Shown: positions 7,801 through 13,290 of the stretch, in pieces
Position numbering within the stretch: the stretch's first letter is position 1
Layout of the letters: the number at the start of each line of letters is the position of its first letter
DNA from: Flavobacterium psychrophilum
GTDB taxonomy: Bacteria; Bacteroidota; Bacteroidia; Flavobacteriales; Flavobacteriaceae
Direction: 5' to 3'
Assembly: GCA_022729635.1 (NCBI GenBank)
Contig: DZAU01000050.1
Span: forward strand, 1-15,893
Length of the DNA stretch: 15,893 nucleotides
The notes under the pieces: generated by a model
What the model was told of the DNA's origin: nothing
The model's input: only the letters and a program-made list of their open reading frames with translations
The model's database searches: none
Program-made: the position numbers and the translations under genes

Positions 7801-8820
7801 TTACAACTTTTCTAAAGTTTCTAATACATAAGTATGCATCACTTCGCGATAATCTAAATGAGTTACAAAACGCAATTTTCCTTGCCCCATCGAGATTAAT
7901 GAAATTCCCTTTTGTTTCAATTTTTCTAAAACTTGAGCCTCACTAATACTGTGTTCCACCTCGAATATTACAATATTAGTTTCAATAGGTTCTACTTTTG
8001 CAACCCAAGAACATTTTTCTAAAACAGCTCCTAATTCTTTTGCACGTCTGTGGTCGTCGGACAATCTTTCGATGTTATTATCCAAAGCGTAAATTCCTGC
8101 TGCCGCCAAATAACCAGCTTGTCTCATTGCACCACCAAAAAGTTTTCGCACTCGCAAAGCTTTCTTTATCGTTGCAGTATCCGAAACTAAAACCGAACCA
8201 ACGGGTGTGCCCAAACCTTTGGATAAACAAACCGAAATCGTGTCGAATAGCGCTCCAAATTGTTTTGGATGTTGGTTTTTGGCAACCATTGCATTCCATA
8301 ATCTTGCACCATCTAAATGGTATTTTAAGTTATTTTCAACGCAAACTTGCTTTATTTTTTGCAAATCTTCAATATTATAGCAAGCTCCACCACCTTTATT
8401 TGTGGTGTTTTCGATGCTTACTAATTTTGATAAAGGAAGATGAAAATTTTCGGGTTCATTAATTCCTGCCAAAACCTGTTCTGCGGTAATTATTCCTCGT
8501 TTCCCATCAATCAAATTAAAAGAAACTCCACTATTAAAAGCTGCTCCGCCAGCTTCAAACAAATAAATATGCGACCATTTGTCGGCAATAATCTGGTCGC
8601 CAGGTTGCGTATTAAGTTTGATTGCCGTTTGATTTGCCATCGTTCCACTCGGAAAAAAAAGTGCTGCTTCCATCCCAAACATTTCGGCAACCTTGGCTTC
8701 GAGTTCGTTCACTGTTGGGTCTTGTTTAAAAACATCATCTCCAACTTCTGCATTAAACATGGTCTGCAACATTTCTTGGCTAGGTTTGGTAACGGTATCG
8801 CTTACTAAATTTATTTCCAT
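7801..8820 (-). CDS. ltaE: Low-specificity L-threonine aldolase
   Basis: PLP enzyme of 339 residues that would split L-threonine and L-allo-threonine into glycine and acetaldehyde. The N-terminus MEINLVSDTVTKPSQEMLQTMFNAEVGDDVF is the family signature. Later motifs are FFPSGTMANQTAIK, the DGARLWNA segment holding the PLP-contacting Asp and Arg, and the PLP lysine, Lys201, in CLSKGLGTPVGSVL. The open frame continues upstream to 8967 and would add 49 residues, but those translate a palindromic repeat (giving PACRQAG) and other non-coding sequence, so the ATG at 8820 is the real start. Length and frame are otherwise normal. Confidence 0.94.
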   Translation of the reverse strand: MEINLVSDTVTKPSQEMLQTMFNAEVGDDVFKQDPTVNELEAKVAEMFGMEAALFFPSGTMANQTAIKLNTQPGDQIIADKWSHIYLFEAGGAAFNSGVSFNLIDGKRGIITAEQVLAGINEPENFHLPLSKLVSIENTTNKGGGACYNIEDLQKIKQVCVENNLKYHLDGARLWNAMVAKNQHPKQFGALFDTISVCLSKGLGTPVGSVLVSDTATIKKALRVRKLFGGAMRQAGYLAAAGIYALDNNIERLSDDHRRAKELGAVLEKCSWVAKVEPIETNIVIFEVEHSISEAQVLEKLKQKGISLISMGQGKLRFVTHLDYREVMHTYVLETLEKL

Positions 8821-8876
8821 ATATTCTTTAGATAGTTTATTTTCGCACTTTAAATTATTGATACACGAGAGCTTTT

Positions 8877-8965
8877 TAGCCCCGATAGAAGTGGAAATCC
8901 CACGCTTTTTAGCGTGGATTACAACTGAAAGCAGGAATCCTGCCTGCCGGCAGGCAGGTAGCTCC
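8877..8965. repeat. Structured flavobacterial repeat (possible Flavo-1 RNA) interrupted by a palindrome
   Basis: The element begins TAGCCCCGATAGAAGTGG (8877-8894). It then has a hairpin with arms at 8896-8905 and 8911-8920 (ACGC/GCGT core, one bulged C). It ends with GCAGGAAT (8931-8938) and TAGCTCC (8959-8965), which are separated by a 20-bp palindrome. I recall the uninterrupted form GCAGGAATTAGCTCC, with the same left end, as a common intergenic element of Flavobacterium, possibly the Rfam Flavo-1 motif. That name is from memory and unchecked. It lies between divergent ltaE and prfB, so it could be in the leader of either; the coding strand is undetermined. Confidence 0.6.
8939..8958. repeat. 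20-bp perfect palindrome, copy 2 of the dispersed family
   Basis: Perfect 10+10 palindrome CCTGCCTGCCGGCAGGCAGG, the same core as at 3530-3549. It sits inside the structured repeat at 8877-8965. It is read through on both strands in open frames, giving the spurious peptide PACRQAG in each direction. Confidence 0.9.
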
Positions 8966-8977
8966 AAAAAACAAATA

Positions 8978-8985
8978 CAAATTTA
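8978..8985 (-). promoter_or_regulatory. Candidate -7 box for ltaE
   Basis: On the minus strand this reads TAAATTTG, an exact TAnnTTTG match. Use of it would give ltaE a leader of about 150 nt containing the structured repeat and palindrome. No well-spaced -33 TTG is present, so this is tentative. Confidence 0.35.
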
Positions 8986-8995
8986 CTATAAATTT

Positions 8996-10091
8996 ATGAC
9001 AACTACCGAACAAATAAAAGGTATTGTAGAGCGCCTTGGTGCGTTGAGGAGGTATCTTTGACGTTGATGCCAAATTAATTGAAATTACAAACGAAGAAGA
9101 AAAAACGCTAGCACCTGATTTTTGGAACAATCCAGCAGCAGCCGAAGTCTATGTAAAAAACCTTCGCTCCAAGAAAAAATGGATTGAAGATTACAATAAG
9201 GCTGTCGAAATGGCTGATGAATTGCAACTCGCTTACGAATTTTACAAAGAAGGGGAACTTTCTGTCGAAGAACTGGACGAGCAATATTACAGTACCGAAC
9301 ATCATATTGAAGCTATCGAATTAAAAAATATGCTTTCGGATGAAGGGGATAGTTTGAGTGCTGTTTTGCAAATTACGGCTGGAGCTGGCGGAACCGAAAG
9401 TTGCGACTGGGCTTCGATGTTGATGCGAATGTATATGATGTGGGCTGAAAAATCGGATTATAAAATTCGTGAACTCAACTATCAGGAAGGCGATGTTGCG
9501 GGAATAAAAACGGTAACACTCGAAATTGAGGGCGATTTTGCTTTTGGTTATTTAAAAGGTGAAAACGGTGTGCATCGATTGGTGCGGATTTCCCCTTTTG
9601 ACAGCAATGCCAAGCGTCACACTTCGTTTGCCTCGGTTTATGTGTATCCATTGGTGGATGATACGATAGAAATTGAAATCAATCCCGCTGATATTGAAAT
9701 TACAACTGCCCGTTCGAGCGGTGCTGGCGGACAAAATGTGAATAAAGTCGAGACCAAAGTGCAGTTGGTTCACAAACCATCCGGAATTCAAATTCAATGC
9801 TCCGAAACACGTTCGCAACACGACAACAGAAATCGAGCGATGCAAATGCTAAAATCACAGTTGTATGAAATTGAATTGAAAAAGCAACAAGCGCAACGCT
9901 CTGATATTGAAGCCGGAAAAATGAAAATTGAATGGGGTTCGCAAATCCGGAATTATGTGATGCAGCCTTATAAATTAGTCAAAGATGTTCGCACCAGTTA
10001 CGAAACCAGCAATGTTGATGGCGTGATAAATGGTGAAATTGATGAGTTCCTCAAAGCCTTTTTGATGATGATGGGACAAAGAGAGGAATAG
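8996..10091 (+). CDS. prfB: Peptide chain release factor 2, made by programmed +1 frameshift
   Basis: RF2 recognises UGA and UAA stop codons and triggers release of the finished peptide. The gene has two parts: codons 1-21 (8996-9058) end at an in-frame TGA (9059-9061), and after a +1 shift translation continues from 9060 to 10091. The joined product has 364 residues, the usual RF2 length. The stop-recognition tripeptide SPF is at 199-201 ([14 protein letters not shown]), and the catalytic GGQ is at 244-246 in [16 protein letters not shown]. Low RF2 stalls the ribosome at UGA and favours the shift, so the protein controls its own level. No consensus -7 box was found directly upstream. The gene is intact, not a pseudogene. 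Confidence 0.97.
9047..9062 (+). promoter_or_regulatory. prfB programmed frameshift site
   Basis: The site contains AGGAGG (9047-9052), TAT, then CTT TGA C (9056-9062), the classic RF2 arrangement. The internal Shine-Dalgarno-like AGGAGG lies exactly 3 nt before the CTT slip codon, and the UGA is followed by C, a poor termination context. Confidence 0.95.
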
Positions 10092-10148
10092 ACCTGCCGG
10101 CAGGCAGGCAGGTTTTAGATTGCAGACCTTCAGGCAGGCAGGTTGCAG
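10092..10148. repeat. Palindrome copy 3 with expanded tetramer arm, and half copy
   Basis: Directly after the prfB stop, a 12-bp palindrome CCTGCCGGCAGG (10093-10104) continues into two further CAGG tetramers to 10112, so one arm is longer than the other. A second partial copy (ACCTTCAGGCAGGCAGGT, 10126-10143) follows. TTGCAGA-type heptamers (around 10116-10125 and 10143-10148) separate and follow them, as near yebC. Confidence 0.75.
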
Positions 10149-10155
10149 AAATAGT

Positions 10156-10195
10156 AAACCCGACAGGTTTTTGAAACCTGTCGGGTTTGTTTTTC
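10156..10195. terminator. Strong bidirectional terminator between prfB and the arsenic operon
   Basis: A perfect 15-bp stem, arms 10156-10170 (AAACCCGACAGGTTT) and 10174-10188, with a 3-nt TTG loop, followed by GTTTTT. The tract overlaps the stop codon of the converging arsG-like gene (10194-10196), so it can end transcripts from both directions. Confidence 0.93.
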
Positions 10196-10907
10196 ACAAA
10201 TCAATAATTTTTAGATAAATATTGATATAATATAATCCTGTTATAACAAAAGTCAAACCTGCTATGATTCGCATTACTCTCTCAACTTTGGTTATGGTTT
10301 TAAAATAAGCTCCCAATTTTTCCATACTAAAAGCAATTACAAAAGCAAAAAAGATGACTGGCAATCCTGTTCCAATTGAAAACAAAACGGGTAAAACCAA
10401 TCCACCATCGGCTGAAAGTGTCATTGGAATTAGCATTGCAAAAAATAATGCTCCACTATAAGGGCAAAATGCCAAGGCAAATAATGCGCCTAAAAGAAAG
10501 GAACCCAGTAAACCCTTGGTTTTAAATTTATCTGAAAGCGTATCGGTTAAATTACTTCCTTTTATAAAATTGAGTTTGATAATATCCAGCATTATCAAGC
10601 CAATAATTATCATAATTGGTCCAATGAATTTCTCTCCGTTTCCTTGAAAAATCTTCGCTATTTGGAATTTACTTGCTCCAAAATAAATTATGGCACTAAT
10701 TGTAGTATAAGAAAACATTCTTCCCAAAGTGTATAAAAATCCACTTAACAATACTTTCTTTTTACTGTTGATTGTTTTTGCAATAAATGCTGTAGCTGTT
10801 ATATTTGTCGCCAAAGGACAAGGTGCAATAGCTGTTAGCAACCCCAAGGCAAATGCCGACAGTAAAGGAATTTCACGGTTTTGTGCCAAATCAGTTAACC
10901 ACTCCAT
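10194..10907 (-). CDS. arsG: ArsG-like / CcdA-type membrane protein of the arsenic operon
   Basis: A 237-residue polytopic membrane protein with about six hydrophobic helices. Two Cys-Pro motifs, Cys30 in AIAPCPLATN and Cys148 in AFCPYSGALFF, sit in internally repeated halves. This is the layout of CcdA and the DsbD membrane domain, which pass electrons across the membrane by thiol exchange. Membership of an arsenic operon and similarity, as I recall it, to the ArsG family (reported as efflux permease for aminoaromatic arsenicals in Shewanella) support the name. Whether it exports arsenicals or relays reductant cannot be told from sequence. It is the last gene of the operon, starting 2 nt after the arsF-like stop. 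Confidence 0.8.
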   Translation of the reverse strand: MEWLTDLAQNREIPLLSAFALGLLTAIAPCPLATNITATAFIAKTINSKKKVLLSGFLYTLGRMFSYTTISAIIYFGASKFQIAKIFQGNGEKFIGPIMIIIGLIMLDIIKLNFIKGSNLTDTLSDKFKTKGLLGSFLLGALFALAFCPYSGALFFAMLIPMTLSADGGLVLPVLFSIGTGLPVIFFAFVIAFSMEKLGAYFKTITKVERVMRIIAGLTFVITGLYYINIYLKIIDL

Positions 10908-10909
10908 AA

Positions 10910-11314
10910 TTATTTGAAAGTGTCAATTTTTTTCTTCAATTCTTTGATAAATTTATCTTTATCTCCAGCATTCATAAAAGCCATATCGGTCAAATCTTGT
11001 TTCTTTTTGGTTTTTGGATTGTATAAAAACAAAGCAGTTCCAGTAGCTTCAAATTGAGTTGCGATTTTTTCATTCTTTTTATCATCAACATTCACTAAAG
11101 AAAATGGAATTACAGGATAACTTTTCAGCGTTTCTCTGGTCAATTCCTCTATTTTATTACACGTCATACAACGATGCTCCGAGTGAAATTGTATGATTTC
11201 GATATTTGTTTTGGTGCTTGCAACAGTTGTTTTTTTAGTCTGTGCGTTTCCAAAATTAGAAATAAACAGCAACATAAATGTTGCAAATACTGATATTAAA
11301 ATACGGTGCTTCAT
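10910..11314 (-). CDS. arsF: ArsF-like exported thioredoxin-fold protein
   Basis: A 134-residue protein with a signal peptide at about 1-24 (FATFMLLFISNFGNAQ) and no lipobox cysteine, so probably periplasmic. The mature part carries a CxxC motif, Cys49 and Cys52 in SEHRCMTCNKIEEL, followed by a thioredoxin-like pattern (PVIPFSLVNVDDKKNEKIATQFEATGTALFLY). From memory it fits the family called nitrophenyl compound nitroreductase subunit ArsF, which with ArsE is reported to reduce nitroaromatic arsenicals to amines. It lies 19 nt downstream of the permease gene. The fold is clear; the nitroreductase role is borrowed from the family and its operon position. Confidence 0.77.
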   Translation of the reverse strand: MKHRILISVFATFMLLFISNFGNAQTKKTTVASTKTNIEIIQFHSEHRCMTCNKIEELTRETLKSYPVIPFSLVNVDDKKNEKIATQFEATGTALFLYNPKTKKKQDLTDMAFMNAGDKDKFIKELKKKIDTFK

Positions 11315-11333
11315 TTTGTTAAATTTAATTGTT

Positions 11334-12308
11334 TTATAAAATAATATTGAATAAATAACCTGATAAAATCATAAAAAAAGCAATTGTTCCAAAATATATT
11401 GCAATAAGTTTCAAACTCATAACTTTTTTCAAAAGCATAGCTTCTGGCAAGGATAAACCAATGACACCCATCATAAACGCAATGGCAGTTCCAAGCGGAA
11501 CGCCTTTGGCAACCAACACTTGTATGACTGGAATAACTCCTGCCGCATTGCTGTACATTGGCATACCTAAAATTACGGCTATTGGTACTGCAAAAGGATT
11601 TTCTTTGCTGATGTACGCTTCAAAAAAACCCGTTGGAATAAACCCGTGCATTAAACCGCCAATGGCAATACCAATTATGATATAGGGAGCAACTCCTTTG
11701 ACGATATTGTAGGCCTCTTTTAAAATAACTGGAAATCGTTGTGCCAATGTTTGTTTATCTTCTTCAAGTTCTTCTTCTGTTTGTGCATTGGCAATAATAT
11801 TTTGCACCCAAGGAGAAAGATGTCTTTCTAACTTTAATTTACCGAGAGTGAAACCGCCAATGATTCCCAAAACGATTCCTGTACCAACATATATGGCCGT
11901 AATTTTAAATCCAAAAGCTCCTAAAAATATGGCAATTGCCACTTCGTTTACCAATGGAGCCGTAATAAGATACGTAAATGTAATCCCAAGCGGAATCCCG
12001 CCTTTTATAAATCCTATAAATAACGGAACTGCTGAACAAGAACAAAAAGGGGTGATAACTCCAAAAGTAGATGCAAATAGATATTCTAAACCGTAGAGTT
12101 TGTTTCGGCTCAAAAAATTACGCACTTTATCAACAGGAAAATAAGAGTTTACAATTCCCATTACCGTTGTTATTACAAAAAGCAATAAGGCAATTTTCAC
12201 CGTATCAAATACAAAGAAATTAAGCGCATCACCTAATTTTGTATGTTGCTCAATTGCAAAAACCGAATAAATCAGCCAATCAGCAAAATGTTGTAACCAG
12301 TCGAACAT
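11334..12308 (-). CDS. arsP: ArsP-type permease (organoarsenical efflux)
   Basis: A 324-residue inner membrane permease of the ArsP/DUF318 family, with about eight hydrophobic helices. The family signature is PFCSCSAVPLFIGFIKGGIPLGITFTYLITAPLVNEVA, including Cys89 and Cys91. A repeat of the motif occurs in the second half (GMPMYSNAAGVIPVIQVLVAKGVPLGTAIAFMMGVIGLSLPEAMLL). A cytoplasmic loop of about 40 charged residues (around 155-195) separates the halves. Characterised ArsP proteins export trivalent organoarsenicals such as methylarsenite. It begins 10 nt after the thioredoxin-like gene stop, so it is in the same operon. Confidence 0.88.
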   Translation of the reverse strand: MFDWLQHFADWLIYSVFAIEQHTKLGDALNFFVFDTVKIALLLFVITTVMGIVNSYFPVDKVRNFLSRNKLYGLEYLFASTFGVITPFCSCSAVPLFIGFIKGGIPLGITFTYLITAPLVNEVAIAIFLGAFGFKITAIYVGTGIVLGIIGGFTLGKLKLERHLSPWVQNIIANAQTEEELEEDKQTLAQRFPVILKEAYNIVKGVAPYIIIGIAIGGLMHGFIPTGFFEAYISKENPFAVPIAVILGMPMYSNAAGVIPVIQVLVAKGVPLGTAIAFMMGVIGLSLPEAMLLKKVMSLKLIAIYFGTIAFFMILSGYLFNIIL

Positions 12309-12318
12309 AATGATTTGT

Positions 12319-12615
12319 TTAACAACAATTAGAATCAGAACAACAAGAAGAATTGTTATCTTCTGAAACAGAATTCGAATTTTTCAATAATTCTTTAATT
12401 TCATCTATTTGGGCAATTCTTCCTTTTACTTTCATCACATCGTCAATCATCAAAACTGGTGTTGTCAGAACATTGTATTTCATCATTTCCTCGATGTCTT
12501 CAATTTTGGTGACATTGGCTTCCATTCCTAATTGTTTCAAGGCTTCCAACACATTATTGTAGGTTGTTTTACACTTTGGACAACCCGTTCCTAAAACTTT
12601 AATTTCTTTACTCAT
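12319..12615 (-). CDS. Small thioredoxin-fold dithiol protein with Cys-rich tail (ArsE-like)
   Basis: A 98-residue cytoplasmic protein. Residues 1-78 form a glutaredoxin/thioredoxin-like domain of the redox-active disulfide type (Thioredoxin_3), with CPKC at 12-15 in VLGTGCPKCKTTY and the cis-proline segment TTPVLMIDD. The tail after about residue 80 is Ser/Asn/Asp-rich and ends in two vicinal cysteine pairs, Cys91-Cys92 and Cys97-Cys98, well suited to binding a soft metalloid. It is the second gene of the arsenic operon, at the place ArsE would occupy. Either a reductant for ArsG/ArsF or an arsenic carrier fits; the ArsE identity is not certain. Confidence 0.78.
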   Translation of the reverse strand: MSKEIKVLGTGCPKCKTTYNNVLEALKQLGMEANVTKIEDIEEMMKYNVLTTPVLMIDDVMKVKGRIAQIDEIKELLKNSNSVSEDNNSSCCSDSNCC

Positions 12616-12708
12616 AATATATTATTTTAATTTTGGAAATCGTGAACCTTGCGGTTACATTTTTTATAATTTTAATTCTATTCCTAATAAACTTAAACAC
12701 ATTTAAGA

Positions 12709-13014
12709 TTATTTCAACACCTCATTTAAAAGCATTTTTGCTAAATTCCAATTTTCTCTATTGATGCAATATTTCACCGTTGGAGGCGTGATATCTCCTT
12801 GTATCAAACCCGCATCTTTAAGTTCATTCAAATGTTGGGACAAAGTAGATTTTGCGACTGGAAGTTCTTCTGCCATATCACCGTGATAGCAACAAGTTTG
12901 AGAATTTAACAACTGCAAAATAACAATCCTGACCGGATGTGCCATTGCTTTTGCAAAACGTGCAGTTTGTTCCTGTTCCTTGCTGAAATAATTTGATTTT
13001 ATATCAGTTGTCAT
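12709..13014 (-). CDS. arsR: ArsR-family metalloregulatory repressor
   Basis: A 101-residue winged helix-turn-helix repressor, first gene of the arsenic operon. The recognition helix region is MAEELPVAKSTLSQHLNELKDAGLI. Candidate As(III) ligands are the vicinal Cys41-Cys42 in SQTCCYHGDMAEEL, with Cys83 (KYCINRE) as a possible third. This differs from the ELCVC arrangement of E. coli ArsR but fits the Bacteroidetes type I recall. Binding of As(III), or possibly organoarsenicals, would release it from the operator at 13025-13050. A gap of 93 nt separates it from the next gene, longer than the other gaps in the operon. Confidence 0.93.
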   Translation of the reverse strand: MTTDIKSNYFSKEQEQTARFAKAMAHPVRIVILQLLNSQTCCYHGDMAEELPVAKSTLSQHLNELKDAGLIQGDITPPTVKYCINRENWNLAKMLLNEVLK

Positions 13015-13024
13015 ATCTATTTTT

Positions 13025-13062
13025 AATTATTCGCAAATTTACGAATAATTTATGAGAGGCAA
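13025..13062 (-). promoter_or_regulatory. arsR promoter with overlapping operator
   Basis: A perfect inverted repeat has 9-bp arms AATTATTCG (13025-13033) and CGAATAATT (13042-13050). The 8-nt spacer (13034-13041) read on the minus strand is TAAATTTG, an exact -7 box. A TTG on the minus strand at 13062-13060 is 18 nt upstream, in the -33 position. Repressor bound to the arms would cover the -7 box, as expected for ArsR autoregulation. Confidence 0.85.
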
Positions 13063-13157
13063 CTTTATTTGACCCATAAATTTCATATTTCTAAATTGAA
13101 ATTATTGAAACAAGAAACAGAAAATCAATACCAAAAACTTGTGTCAGAAAACCTTCT

Positions 13158-13174
13158 CTACTACAACGTAGTAG
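13158..13174. other. Short perfect hairpin in the arsR-glucan phosphorylase intergenic region
   Basis: Arms CTACTAC and GTAGTAG around an AAC loop. It stands in the 276-bp divergent region between arsR and the phosphorylase-like gene, has no T run and is not a terminator. No function is apparent; nothing else recognisable was found between 13063 and 13226. Confidence 0.5.
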
Positions 13175-13226
13175 TAAAAATCTGGCGTTAATTTATAGTA
13201 ATATCGAGTAAATTTAACCTTTTTAG

Positions 13227-13259
13227 TTGCTCACCATTTATTAAATTATCTTAAGTTTG
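13227..13259 (+). promoter_or_regulatory. Promoter of the alpha-glucan phosphorylase-like gene
   Basis: TTG at 13227-13229 and TAAGTTTG at 13252-13259 (exact TAnnTTTG) are 22 nt apart. The transcript would start near 13266, about 25 nt before the ATG at 13291. Confidence 0.65.
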
Positions 13260-13290
13260 CTTCATAGATAAATCAAAAAACAACACAAAA

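Noticed and set aside
7998..8462. 154-codon frame antisense to ltaE
   Set aside because: The minus strand encodes a complete threonine aldolase; the opposite frame has no recognisable motif or upstream signal.
8693..9061. Plus-strand 122-codon open frame
   Set aside because: Only its last 21 codons (from 8996) are real, as the start of prfB; the rest is antisense to ltaE plus repeat sequence.
8996..9061. prfB as a broken gene because of the in-frame TGA
   Set aside because: The stop sits in the standard RF2 frameshift signal and the continuing frame encodes a complete RF2.
9552..9845. 97-codon frame antisense to prfB
   Set aside because: Shadow of the conserved RF2 catalytic region on the other strand.
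11788..12096. 102-codon frame antisense to arsP
   Set aside because: Pro/Ile-rich reverse reading of membrane helices; no independent support.
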